Shown piece by piece: positions 25,868 to 34,701 of a stretch of 64,000 nt of DNA (the stretch's first letter is position 1; the number at the start of each line of letters is the position of its first letter). Origin of the DNA: Syntrophobacter sp963666995. Its GTDB lineage: Bacteria; Desulfobacterota; Syntrophobacteria; Syntrophobacterales; Syntrophobacteraceae. The notes below the pieces were generated by a model. It was not told the DNA's origin. It worked only from the letters and a program-made list of their open reading frames with translations, and searched no databases. The stretch lies in NCBI GenBank assembly GCA_963666995.1, contig OY762941.1:3906001-3970000 (forward strand), given 5' to 3'. Both the position numbers and the translations under genes were made by a program.

Positions 25868-26789
25868 ACCGGAGGAAAGGATTCCAGAAATCCCCAAGAC
25901 CGTCTTCCTCTTCCGGAGTTGTACCGGCAGCATCGAATACCCGGGGACGGAAAGCGCGGTAAAGGAGAATCTGAAGCTCCTCGGCATCGATCCCGTCATG
26001 GACCCGGACCAGACCTGCTGTTCGGGCTACCTCCTGACCTGTTCGGCCTACAAGCCGGAGGTGTCCCTCACGGCCGCGGCCCGCAATCTTGCCATCGCGG
26101 AAGAAAAGCATCTCGATACCTATACGTTTTGCAACGGTTGCTATGGTTACCTGAGCGAGTTGTCTCACCTGACCCTGCGCAATACCGAGACCCACCAGTT
26201 GGTGAACAGCATAATCGGCAAGCTGGGGTATGCGTACGAAGGCAAGACGAAGATCTACCATGTGCAGGAAATGTGGTATCGCCTGAAAGACAGGATTGCC
26301 GAGAAAGTGGTTCGTCCTCTCACGGGTCTCAGGGTGGGGACTCATCACGGATGCCATTACGTGGCCAGGCAATACAGGATTCTGGACGACGGCGGCTATC
26401 CCACGTTTCATGAGGAAATCATCGAAGCGCTGGGAGCCACGCCGGTGTTCTACAAGGAAAGGCAGTTATGCTGCGGCTACTCGGTGGGAAGGGGCTTTAC
26501 CCACAGGGAGGAAACCGTGCAGCCGCATCTTTACAAAAAATTCAAGAGCGCCAAGGACGCCGGTGTTGAATTGCTGACGACGGTTTGCCCGGGCTGTAAT
26601 GTGGCACTGGACAGGGAACAGCCCAATCTCAGCAAGCGTTTCGGTGAGCAATTCAAAATCCCCGCCATCGATTTAGGGCAGCTCATCGCCATCGCTCTGG
26701 GCGTGCCGATTTCCAAGCTGGGGTTTGCGGCAAATACCATTCCTCTTGACGGCGTCTTAAAGAAGCTCGGCCTCGAGAAAGGAAATTGA
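25845..26789 (+). CDS. HdrB-like protein with two CCG domains (first copy)
   Basis: 314 residues. Two cysteine-rich CCG domains of the CX~35-CC-X~35-CxxC type are visible. The first runs from RSCTGS through QTCCSGY to FCNGC; the second from HHGCHY through LCCGYS to VCPGC. In characterised HdrB these hold noncubane [4Fe-4S] clusters that reduce disulfides. The start is taken as the GTG at 25845, with GGAAGG upstream, and overlaps the HdrC end; an ATG at 25860 is possible. It is followed directly by the HdrA-like gene. Confidence 0.88.
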   Translation: MQQERMIKPEERIPEIPKTVFLFRSCTGSIEYPGTESAVKENLKLLGIDPVMDPDQTCCSGYLLTCSAYKPEVSLTAAARNLAIAEEKHLDTYTFCNGCYGYLSELSHLTLRNTETHQLVNSIIGKLGYAYEGKTKIYHVQEMWYRLKDRIAEKVVRPLTGLRVGTHHGCHYVARQYRILDDGGYPTFHEEIIEALGATPVFYKERQLCCGYSVGRGFTHREETVQPHLYKKFKSAKDAGVELLTTVCPGCNVALDREQPNLSKRFGEQFKIPAIDLGQLIAIALGVPISKLGFAANTIPLDGVLKKLGLEKGN

Positions 26790-26792
26790 TTG

Positions 26793-27824
26793 ATGGGTGA
26801 TCGGAAAAAGACGGCGATTGTTGTCGGAGGGGGACCGGCGGGAATTGAAGCGGCTCTGAGGATCGGGCAGGCCGGTTTTAGAGTTGTGCTTGTCGAGAGA
26901 GAGGCTGAACTGGGCGGCACCCCAAGACGGTTGTGCAGCAGCTTTCCTCGTTGGGAAAACCCTCAGGAACTCCTAGACGAAAGGATTGGGGAACTGGAGG
27001 GATGCCCTGAAGTCACCATCATGACCCATTCGACGGTGAGGGCAGGCCAACCCTACAAGGACGGCTTTCTTGTCGGCATCAAAGACGTCCGCAATGGCGG
27101 CGCTCAAGACCTGGTAGTCGATGCGGCCGTTTTGGCAACGGGTTTTGCGTTGATGGATCTATCCATTTATGGGGAATATGGATACGGGATATACCCCGAT
27201 GTCTTGAATGCACTGGAATTCGAGGCGCGGCTGAAGGAATGGAGCCGCGGGTTGGGGAAGCCGCCGAAAGGAGTCGCACTGATTAAGTGTGTCGGATCGA
27301 GGGACCGTTCCAAGGGCAACCCCTATTGTTCCAAGATCTGCTGTATGTACACGGCCAAACAGGCGGGCCTGGTGAAGGACCTGTTTCCCGACGCGAAGGT
27401 CTACGTTTTCTACATGGACTATCGAGCCGCGGGCAAAGAGTACGAGGAATTTGTACGCGATGTGATCGAAAAGAAGCACGTTCGTTACGTCAGGGGACGT
27501 CCGGCCAAGGTCCTGTGCGAGAACGGCAGGCTGCTCGTCAGGGCTGAAGACACCCTGATCGGCATCCCCATTGAGGTGCTGGTCGACACGGTGGTTCTGG
27601 CTGCGGCGGTTACTCCCCATCCCGAAACGAAGGCGCTGGCTACGATGTTCGGGGCGAAGACGGATGAATACGGTTTCATCGAACACGAGCGGTTTGACCC
27701 CTCAAAGACCGGCGAAAAGGTCTTCTTTGCCGGGGGATGCGGGTTTGCCGTGGAGACTCCGGGCGCCCAGCAGCAGGGAGCGGCAGCGGCGGCGAATGTC
27801 ATCGCACTATTCAACCGAGAGTGA
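26793..27824 (+). CDS. Reduced HdrA-like FAD oxidoreductase
   Basis: 343 residues, far shorter than methanogen HdrA (about 650). It starts with a dinucleotide-binding fold (IVVGGGPAGIEAALRIGQAG, then VEREAELGG) and carries the HdrA/QmoA-type cysteine block NPYCSKICCMYTAKQA near residue 175. It ends with a C-terminal FAD-closing motif (FFAGGCGFAVETPGAQQQG). The ferredoxin domains and N-terminal cluster domain of full HdrA are absent, so external ferredoxins (the HdrC proteins on each side) probably do that job. It is the central gene of an HdrC-B-A-C-B array. The start at the ATG of 26793 is one codon after an alternative TTG. Related to QmoA by the shared layout. Confidence 0.85.
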   Translation: MGDRKKTAIVVGGGPAGIEAALRIGQAGFRVVLVEREAELGGTPRRLCSSFPRWENPQELLDERIGELEGCPEVTIMTHSTVRAGQPYKDGFLVGIKDVRNGGAQDLVVDAAVLATGFALMDLSIYGEYGYGIYPDVLNALEFEARLKEWSRGLGKPPKGVALIKCVGSRDRSKGNPYCSKICCMYTAKQAGLVKDLFPDAKVYVFYMDYRAAGKEYEEFVRDVIEKKHVRYVRGRPAKVLCENGRLLVRAEDTLIGIPIEVLVDTVVLAAAVTPHPETKALATMFGAKTDEYGFIEHERFDPSKTGEKVFFAGGCGFAVETPGAQQQGAAAAANVIALFNRE

Positions 27825-27832
27825 GAAAGAAT

Positions 27833-28417
27833 ATGCGTGAAGACTTGTATCGGCCTATGCGTCTCAACGAAATCGACGATTCGCTCGTGAAGGAAATACG
27901 GCGGAACTGCGGAGTGGACGTAGAGATGTGCCTGGAGTGCGGAAAATGCTCGGGTGGCTGCTCCAACGGTCCCGCGTTCGATTATACGCCCAGAAAGGTC
28001 GTACAGCTCGTGAAACTGGGTGCCGAAGACATGTTGATGAACGTGGATGCCCTTTGGATATGCCTTTCCTGCCATCTGTGCCGGGATCGCTGCCCCTCGG
28101 GCATCGATATCCCGCGTATCCTTGATTACATGCGGGAGAAGGCTTATCGGAAGGGAGTGAAGACTTCGCGTCCGAACGTCAAGCTTTTCTACGAACTGAT
28201 GCTTTCGTCGGTCAGGAGGCTCGGGCGAATCTCCGAACTTCCCCTGGCGATGCAGTTCAACTGGATGACCTGCCAGTACACGAAAGACGCCGATCTCGGG
28301 CTGAAAATGTTCCTCAAGGGCAAGCTCAGTCTTTTGCCACCCCGGGTGAAGAAGAGAGAGGAGATTCGACGGCTGTTCGATGAGAGCCTGGGGAAGCAGG
28401 GGGGAAACAATCGATGA
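27833..28417 (+). CDS. HdrC-like 4Fe-4S protein (second copy)
   Basis: 194 residues. Two cluster motifs: CLECGKCSGGC near residue 33, and CLSCHLCRDRCP near residue 76. The second Cys-triplet is canonical; the first lacks the usual Pro after its fourth Cys, since the chain reads GGCSNGPAF. The ATG at 27833 follows the HdrA-like stop by 8 bp. The 3' end overlaps the next HdrB-like gene by 4 bp (ATGA type). It differs clearly from the first HdrC, so this is not a recent duplicate. Confidence 0.88.
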   Translation: MREDLYRPMRLNEIDDSLVKEIRRNCGVDVEMCLECGKCSGGCSNGPAFDYTPRKVVQLVKLGAEDMLMNVDALWICLSCHLCRDRCPSGIDIPRILDYMREKAYRKGVKTSRPNVKLFYELMLSSVRRLGRISELPLAMQFNWMTCQYTKDADLGLKMFLKGKLSLLPPRVKKREEIRRLFDESLGKQGGNNR

Positions 28418-29286
28418 ACATTGCATATTTTCCTGGGTGTTCCGTCCATGCCATGGCCCGCGAATACGACCGATCCACCCATCTCGTATGCCGGCAACTG
28501 GGAGTCCATCTGGAAGAAGTCAAAGACTGGAACTGTTGCGGCGCCACCGCCGCGCACAGCCTTGACCATGAGCTGAGTGTGAGCCTGAGCGCCCGCAACC
28601 TGGCCATCATCGGCCGAATGAGTCTCGACACGGTGACGACGCCTTGTGCGGGCTGCTTCAACCGTTTGAAAACAGCGAGTGCCGAACTGAAGGGGAGTGC
28701 CGCCGCGAAGGAAAGGATCGGCAAGCTGATCGATGCTTCGCTGGACCGGCTGCCGGAAGTTGTGCACCTGCTGCAGTTCCTGCTGGAGGACATAGGTCTG
28801 GAGGGCCTTGCCAAACCTGTAGTCAAGCCGTTGAACGGCCTGAAACTGGCTGCCTATTACGGCTGTCTCATCACAAGGCCCCGGAAGATTGCGGCTTTTG
28901 ACGATCCTGAACAGCCAACTTCAATGGACCGCATTCTGCAGGCGGTGGGTGCGAAAACGGTCCAGTGGTCCCACAAGGGTGAATGCTGTGGGGGCGGGTT
29001 TGCGGCTTCGGAAACGGGCATCGTCATCGATCTCGGCGGGCAGGTGCTCGAGGCGGCCCGCCAGGCCGGAGCAGATGCGATCGTGGTGGCGTGCCCCATG
29101 TGTCAGGCCAACCTGGATACACGGCAGCGGGCCATAGAGGAGGAACGAAAAATCAGTTACGGACTTCCGATCATCTATTTCACGCAGTTGATGGGGTTGG
29201 CTTACGGCTGTCCAGTCAGCCGGCTGGGGCTGAGGCGTTTGTTCGTAAGTCCGCTGCCTCTGCTGAAGGCAAGAGGACTGGTCTAG
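28414..29286 (+). CDS. HdrB-like protein with two CCG domains (second copy)
   Basis: 290 residues and closer to textbook HdrB than the first copy. The domains run from YFPGCSVHAMAREYD through NCCGATAA to PCAGC, and from YYGCLITRP through ECCGGGFAA to ACPMCQANLD. It overlaps HdrC by 4 bp. It ends the five-gene Hdr-like array. The two HdrB copies may act on different disulfides or give a dimer of non-identical halves around one HdrA-like flavoprotein, which is inference. Confidence 0.9.
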   Translation: MNIAYFPGCSVHAMAREYDRSTHLVCRQLGVHLEEVKDWNCCGATAAHSLDHELSVSLSARNLAIIGRMSLDTVTTPCAGCFNRLKTASAELKGSAAAKERIGKLIDASLDRLPEVVHLLQFLLEDIGLEGLAKPVVKPLNGLKLAAYYGCLITRPRKIAAFDDPEQPTSMDRILQAVGAKTVQWSHKGECCGGGFAASETGIVIDLGGQVLEAARQAGADAIVVACPMCQANLDTRQRAIEEERKISYGLPIIYFTQLMGLAYGCPVSRLGLRRLFVSPLPLLKARGLV

Positions 29287-29538
29287 GAGGGTGATGGTCT
29301 TTAGACCGTTAACCCCGGTGTCATTAAGGGAATGAATGAACCATCCGGGTTGAAACGCCGGTTCCTGTTCCGTTCGACAGCTTCGGTCGGGGCGAAAGCC
29401 CTGTTCCGATAACCTGGGGAAAGGACTCTGAGAATTCGACCGCTATCGAGTGTTCAGCTACCCGGAAGACCCGGCAATTCGCTGCAAAGAAAGGGTCTCA
29501 GTTCACGTGCTTAATCAAAAGAGAAGAGGAGCGTAAAC

Positions 29539-30357
29539 ATGCAAGAGAAGCTAATGTCCCTATCTCAAGCTGCCGACCTCATCAAGGACGGCATGTTGCT
29601 GGCGGTGGGCGGAAATGCCATGCATCGAAACCCGACCCTGTTTTTCCTCGAGCTGACCAGAAAACCGGTCAAAGACCTCAAGATCTGTGGGGCTGCCATC
29701 GGCATAGCAGCGGATACGATGTTTGCCACACTGCAGGCCGACACCGCGTACTTCGGTTTCTTCGGACTGGAAAATGAAGCAGGTTTGGCTCCCGGAATGC
29801 GCAAATCGATGGAAAAGGGGGGGACCGCCAAAGCCATGGAAGGCTCCTGAACGGCCATGATTCACGCTCTCCGTGCGGGAGCATACGGTATTCCTTTTAT
29901 GCCTGTCGGCGGCATGTGGGGAAGCGATCTGGTCGCGAAGCGTCCGGAGTTCTTCCAGGTAATGAAAAGTCCCTTCGACGGCACTGAAACTGTTTGCGTG
30001 AAGGCCCTCAAGCCGGACTATGCGGTTATTCACGTTCAGGAAGCGGATATCTATGGGAATGCCCGTATTCTGGGACCCAGCTACCAGGATGTTCTGATGT
30101 CCAGAGCGGCCAAGAAAACCATAATCACCGCGGAGCACATCGTTGGGACCTACCGGATGCAGGAAGAACCCAAACTGACGGCGATCCCTCACTTTTTGGT
30201 AGAGGCAGTTGTTGAACTTCCCGGCGGAGCAAAACCGGGCATCTGCTACCCCGAATATATGGCGGTAGACTGGGCCGACCACAAAGCCTACGTGGGTGCC
30301 GTCAAGACGGGTGAAGTTCGACAGTTCGCAGACAAAATGCTGGAAGGGAGGGTCTAA
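29539..30357 (+). CDS. CoA-transferase subunit A paralogue with in-frame UGA (codon 104), candidate selenoprotein
   Basis: One frame of 273 codons, interrupted only by TGA at 29848-29850. On both sides the translation is good CoA-transferase A sequence: MQEKLMSLSQAADLIKDGML opens it, and after the UGA come TAMIHALRAGAYGIPFMPVG and YAVIHVQEADIYGNARILG. The total length, 272 residues, is normal for the family. Read as Sec, residue 104 sits just before the conserved helix leading to GIPFMP. A GCUCUC/GGGAGC hairpin starts so that its loop lies 21 nt after the UGA. A premature stop is the alternative; then the ATG at 29857 could restart translation, or the gene is dying. The B subunit gene follows after 1 bp with an intact RBS. 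Confidence 0.6.
29866..29882 (+). promoter_or_regulatory. Candidate bacterial SECIS hairpin in the CoA-transferase gene
   Basis: Arms GCUCUC (29866-29871) and GGGAGC (29877-29882) form six pairs, including one G-U, around the loop CGUGC. An alternative pairing bulges one U and leaves the loop GUGC, recalling the bulged U and GU loop of the E. coli fdhF SECIS. The loop begins 21 nt after the UGA, within the usual 16-37 nt window. Confidence 0.45.
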
Positions 30358-30358
30358 C

Positions 30359-31108
30359 ATGGAATACGGCAAGGACTACGGCAAACCGGAAATGATGGCT
30401 GTTGCCATCATTCGCGAAATCAAGGAGGGAGATGTAGTATTCCACGGCCTGGCTTCATCTACTCCTATGGTAGCCATGAAAGCCGCCAAGGCTCTCGGAA
30501 AAGAATTCACCTATTTGACCCTGAGCGATGGCGTGGATCATGACTGGTCAAATCCGCCGGTTGTGGCTTCCACCCTCACTTTCAATACGTATGGAGGCAG
30601 TGTCGCGGCCTTCGGACTCGATGAAATATTCGACGTGTTCTGCTCGGGCAAAGGCGACATCGCTTTCCTCTCCTGTCTGCAGATGGATAAGGAAGGCAGA
30701 ATCGCCATGTCTTACCTGGGAGGAGACTACGATCACCCGAAACTGAGGGGACCCGGCGGTGCTGGAAGCGCGACCCTGACACCGATTACTCCAAGGACGA
30801 TCATCTGGAAACCGGCTCATGACAAGAGGACTTTTATCGAGCACGTGGACTTTGCCACCACAGCCCCTGCGGTCGATAAGCCGTTCACTGTGATCACTCC
30901 CCTGTGCATCTTCAGAAAACCGGCGGGTGAAAAGTACCTTAAGCTCGACTGTATCTTCCCGTACACTACTCTTGAAGAAGTGAAGGAAAATACCGGTTGG
31001 GCAATCGACGAAACCGAAGCGCCCGTGATGGATCCACCAACTGCGGAGGAACTGGCCGCCCTTAAGAGGGTCGATCCCCACAACATACTTGCGTTTGAAT
31101 TCAAATAG
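30359..31108 (+). CDS. CoA-transferase subunit B paralogue lacking the usual catalytic Glu
   Basis: 249 residues, start ATG at 30359 with GGGAGGGTC in front and 1 bp after the A-subunit stop. It aligns along its length with the B subunit at 22891: for example SGKGDIAFLSCLQMDKEGRI against SGKCDLGIIGAAQVDKFGNV, and both end with PTAEEL. Where the first copy has TEGG with the catalytic Glu, this one has SDGVDHDW, that is Asp. RGPGGAGSATLTP replaces the usual GSGGANDIA block. It may still be a CoA-transferase-fold protein but perhaps with altered chemistry. It pairs with the UGA-containing A subunit. Confidence 0.8.
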   Translation: MEYGKDYGKPEMMAVAIIREIKEGDVVFHGLASSTPMVAMKAAKALGKEFTYLTLSDGVDHDWSNPPVVASTLTFNTYGGSVAAFGLDEIFDVFCSGKGDIAFLSCLQMDKEGRIAMSYLGGDYDHPKLRGPGGAGSATLTPITPRTIIWKPAHDKRTFIEHVDFATTAPAVDKPFTVITPLCIFRKPAGEKYLKLDCIFPYTTLEEVKENTGWAIDETEAPVMDPPTAEELAALKRVDPHNILAFEFK

Positions 31109-31120
31109 GAATCAACCTCT

Positions 31121-31362
31121 GGTGGGCACGGTGAACGTGCCCACCCTACATTTTGAGGGTGGCCCGGACAACTTGTTTGTCCGGGCGCGAAGCGCAAGAG
31201 GAAGCTCGGAGGATGGACACTGGAATCGCGGTGGCGGATCCAGCCACCCCTCTTGTCCTTACGGACCCGGATAAAAGGTATCCGCGCCCCCGTCCCCCTA
31301 CACTCCACCGCTCTCGCCTTCCCACGCTCCCGCGTGGGAAGGCAGAATCGCAATATTGCCCC
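31121..31362. repeat. REP-like palindromes (mixed repeat island)
   Basis: GGTGGGCACGGTGAACGTGC with CCACC (31121-31145) is a hairpin that shares its arms with the tandem repeat at 41399-41767. It is followed by GGCCCGGACAACTTGTTTGT with CCGGGC (31159-31184) and a GGACCCGGATAAAAGGTATC segment near 31264. The same words occur near 19345 and 48298. No gene is supported between 31109 and 31362. Confidence 0.6.
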
Positions 31363-31860
31363 TCACGGTGAATCGGGAAGATGTGCCGGGTCCGCCGGAT
31401 GGGTGTCGGATTGAAAACCGGGGCTGCTGTCTTTATTAATACGATGATGAGTTTCCATCATGCACCGGTTCATCACAACGGCGATTCCCGCGCAACGCGC
31501 CTTGTCGCCCGCTTCCTCGTGGGATAACCCGTGCTGCATCCAAACACAGCCGGCGCCCACGGAGATGGCTTCATCGACGATCCCCGGTATGAATTCGACA
31601 TTTCGGAAAATATCCACAACGTCGATATGGCCGGGAACGGCCCTGAGATCGGGGTAACATTTTTCCCCCAGAAGTTCCTGGTACTTGGGGTTTACGGGAA
31701 TGATCCTGTAGCCGTGCTCCTTGAGGTACTTCGCCACACGGTGGCTGTCACGTTCTTCCCTGTGAGATATCCCGACGACGGCAACCGTTCTGGTCCGTTT
31801 AAAAATACCGGCCAGGTCTTCATCCGTGCCGCTTCTCTCCGGAATCATACATGCATTCAT
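31363..31860 (-). CDS. CoA-binding (YccU-like) Rossmann protein
   Basis: 165 residues from the ATG at 31860, which has AGGAG 8 nt upstream; a longer frame from 31944 is less likely. TVAVVGISHREERDSHRVAK and YLKEHGYRIIPVNPKYQELL are the start of a CoA-binding domain (CoA_binding_2). DVVDIFRNVEF and GAGCVWMQHGLSHEEAGD also match this widespread small family. It probably binds CoA or a nucleotide in the cytoplasm; the role is unknown. It converges on the CoA-transferase operon. Confidence 0.85.
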   Translation of the reverse strand: MNACMIPERSGTDEDLAGIFKRTRTVAVVGISHREERDSHRVAKYLKEHGYRIIPVNPKYQELLGEKCYPDLRAVPGHIDVVDIFRNVEFIPGIVDEAISVGAGCVWMQHGLSHEEAGDKARCAGIAVVMNRCMMETHHRINKDSSPGFQSDTHPADPAHLPDSP

Positions 31861-32121
31861 CAAGCTGCTCCTTGCAGAAGGTACATTTTCAAGATAGTCA
31901 AAATGGTTCCCGCGGTCAAGCAATGTGATGAAGCAGGTCCGCATGCCGTGGAAGACGGCGTGGACGGGTGCGGCGGAGTGAAACCGTTTTCACATCGGCG
32001 GAGCGCGGACTACGGACTGGACATGGTGCCGGCATCCGAATTAGAGTATGGCCGGCGTACCGGAAAAGCCGACGTCCGTTCACGCGTGTGTTCGTCCATT
32101 CATTTGCCGAAGGGATAGAAT

Positions 32122-33780
32122 ATGACCGAGCAGCTCTCGTTCCCCGGACCGTACCTCATGCCCCTCCTGGGACTCATCGCCGGATTTCTGCTTGGCTGGA
32201 TAGTTCTCCGGGCAAGGATGCAGCGGGCAGGGGAGAAATTGAGGGCGGAGCTTGAAACCGAGAGGGCTCTTCTCGGCGAGCGGCTGTCCGCAAAGGATCT
32301 TCAGGTGCTGGCGCAAAACGAGTCCCTGGAGAAAGCGGCCGGCGAGATATCCGGGCTGAGATCCGACCTTCGGGAGGCGTCCGAGAGACGGGCCGTCGCT
32401 GAAGAAAAAGCGTCGCGAATTCCCGAGTTCGAAGCGAGGCAGAGGGCCTGTGAAGAGCAGCTCCTGAATCTCAGAAACGAGAATGCCGGCTTTCGGGCAA
32501 AACTCTCGGAGGTCGGTACCCGGCTGATGGAGGAACGTAAAGCCGCCGAAGAAAAACTGGCTCTCTTGAACGATGCCCGGGTCAAGCTCTCGGATGCGTT
32601 CAAGGCGCTCTCCGCGGATGCCCTGCGGAGCAGCAACCAGTCTTTCCTGGAACTGGCCCGGGCGACTCTTGAAAAATTCCAGGAAGGTGCAAAGTATGAT
32701 CTCGAAGCGCGACAACAGGCAATCGGGGAACTGGTAAAGCCGCTCAGGGAATCCCTTGCCAAAGTGGATGAGAAGATCGGCGACCTCGAAAAATCCCGAA
32801 CGACGGCGTACGTGGGACTTCATGAGCAGATGAAAACGATCGCTCAGACCCAGGACCGGCTCAACCGGGAAACATCGGCCCTGGTGCAGGCGCTGCGGAC
32901 TCCGACGGTTCGCGGCCGGTGGGGAGAAATCCAGCTCAAAAGAGTCGTTGAAATTGCCGGGATGCTGGAGTATTGCGACTTCCTCCAGCAGGAATCCGTT
33001 TCCGGGGAACAGGGCCGATTGCGGCCCGACATGATAATCAAACTGCCCAATCACAAGAATGTGGTGGTCGATTCCAAGGTGCCCCTCCAGGCTTATCTCG
33101 AGGCGCTCGAGGCCCGTGAGGAATCGGTGAGGATACTGAAGCTGAAGGAGCATGCCCGCCACATTCGATCGCACCTCACTCAATTGAGCGGCAAGGCCTA
33201 TTGGGAGCAATTTTCTCCCGCTCCTGAATTCGCGGTGCTCTTCCTGCCCGGCGAATCGTTTTTCAGCGCGGCATTGGAGCAGGACCCGTCGCTCATCGAG
33301 TTCGGAGTTCAGAGAAGCGTGATTCTCGCGACCCCGACGACGCTGATCTCACTCCTTCGTGCGGTCGCTCACGGATGGCGGCAGGAGCGAATCGCCGAGA
33401 ACGCCCTGGCCATAAGCGAACTGGGGAAGGCCCTTTACGAGAGGATGCGGTCTCTGGTCGGCCACCTTTCGGAAATCCGGAAAGGGCTGGACCGTGCCGT
33501 TGAGGCCTACAACCGGACTGTCGGCTCCGTAGAGGGACGGATACTGGTTACGGCCAGGAAATTCAAGGAACTGGGAGCTTCGACCGGAGAGGATATCCCT
33601 CCTTTGGAGACCATCGACAAGACAACCCGGGAAATGCGCCCCGATGGGCTGCCGGACCTTCCCGATTTATCTCCTCGCGAAGATGAACCCGGTCGGGGCG
33701 GAGTGCCGATGCCGGAAACGAACAACGGCATGCCGATGGGCGTGGAGGAAGATCCTGAAAAAGCGGATAAGTTGTCTTAA
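32122..33780 (+). CDS. rmuC: DNA recombination protein RmuC
   Basis: 552 residues. One N-terminal membrane helix (LMPLLGLIAGFLLGWIVL), a long charged coiled coil to about residue 220, then the RmuC nuclease-like domain: TPTVRGRWGEIQLKRVVEIA, then DMIIKLP and VVVDSKVPLQAYLEA, and FLPGESFFSAALEQDPSLIE. In E. coli RmuC limits inversions between short inverted repeats, which is notable in a region so rich in inverted repeats. ATG at 32122 with AAGGG upstream. The C-terminal 50 residues are Pro/Glu-rich and probably disordered. Monocistronic. Confidence 0.93.
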   Translation: MTEQLSFPGPYLMPLLGLIAGFLLGWIVLRARMQRAGEKLRAELETERALLGERLSAKDLQVLAQNESLEKAAGEISGLRSDLREASERRAVAEEKASRIPEFEARQRACEEQLLNLRNENAGFRAKLSEVGTRLMEERKAAEEKLALLNDARVKLSDAFKALSADALRSSNQSFLELARATLEKFQEGAKYDLEARQQAIGELVKPLRESLAKVDEKIGDLEKSRTTAYVGLHEQMKTIAQTQDRLNRETSALVQALRTPTVRGRWGEIQLKRVVEIAGMLEYCDFLQQESVSGEQGRLRPDMIIKLPNHKNVVVDSKVPLQAYLEALEAREESVRILKLKEHARHIRSHLTQLSGKAYWEQFSPAPEFAVLFLPGESFFSAALEQDPSLIEFGVQRSVILATPTTLISLLRAVAHGWRQERIAENALAISELGKALYERMRSLVGHLSEIRKGLDRAVEAYNRTVGSVEGRILVTARKFKELGASTGEDIPPLETIDKTTREMRPDGLPDLPDLSPREDEPGRGGVPMPETNNGMPMGVEEDPEKADKLS

Positions 33781-34088
33781 TGAATACACTTTGGTATAGA
33801 CAGACCGCCCGGTTTGAGGTAGGATAATAATTCGAGTTTTTCTGATCGACGTCTGGTCTTGACTGCTGCCGGCCCTTCAGGGACCCGCCTTTTGTTCGTC
33901 TGTGAAACGTGTCAAGTCAGGGTTGAGAATACATAGCGGGATGGAACGGCTGAACGATATCCATCCCTCGACTGCCCGACCCCCCTCGGGGAGAGGGAGA
34001 TCGGTGTTTTTCCCGTCGGCGATGTTCGTCCGCCTTCTTCCGGCCTGCTCCACAGCGGGAGCAACCGGGGGCGCTCCCCGGATGGATG
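33781..34088. other. Intergenic region after rmuC
   Basis: About 300 bp; no gene or clear terminator is seen. Confidence 0.35.
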
Positions 34089-34289
34089 CTAGGAGAGGAA
34101 CTTCTTCTTCAGGTCATCCCAGGGAGCGAAGAGAGCGCACAGCACAGCCGATATCACGTAGAGGGCCACGATGGAGGCTGGAAAAGTCACGTAAAGTATG
34201 ACGTACACCGGAAAAAGTGCCGCAAAAGAGAGTGCGAGTTTTATTGCCGTTTGGGTACATTTGCATTTTTGATTCTGACTATCATTCAT
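34089..34289 (-). CDS. Small two-helix membrane protein, unknown function
   Basis: 66 residues starting at the ATG of 34289 with GGAG 7 nt upstream. A polar, Cys/Gln-rich N-terminus (NDSQNQKCKC) is followed by two hydrophobic helices (LALSFAALFPVYVILYV and IVALYVISAVLCALF) and a short basic tail (DDLKKKFLS). Stop TAG at 34089. I do not recognise a family. The RBS, membrane-protein composition and lack of any competing gene support it being real. Confidence 0.55.
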   Translation of the reverse strand: MNDSQNQKCKCTQTAIKLALSFAALFPVYVILYVTFPASIVALYVISAVLCALFAPWDDLKKKFLS

Positions 34290-34701
34290 TGCCCCGCTCC
34301 ATGTTCTGGCTGTTGAAAACCGAATGGATCATCTCTTGTTGTGCAAACAGGCCTTGTACTCCGCTCCGCAGAATTTACTGCATTGCGCTCAGGTAAGATA
34401 ACAGACTGCCTCTTCCAAGAAAAGTGGTTTCGGGCCGGGGATCTTCTTTTCACAACCTGAGGCGAAGGGTTGACGTTATACCCGGAAATCATTTAATAAC
34501 TCGGAGAATTTCAATTTATCGCACAATTTCGATGTGCCGGTTGCACGGACAGTATTCGATGTGTATATACGCTCGCAGGTAAGGGTGCGGGATCCGGCAG
34601 CTTTTATGCCGGGAAGAACGCGGCCTGACTTCGGAGGTTACACCCAAATGCTGATGGGGGTTCTCGATATTGTTACATCAATCAGCCCAGGAGGATGAAG
34701 A
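34290..34701. other. Upstream region of qmoA
   Basis: About 410 bp between divergent genes. It presumably carries the qmo promoter. The portion 34480-34580 is AT-richer. CAGGAGGATGAAGA ends it and is the strong qmoA RBS. No gene is supported. Confidence 0.4.
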
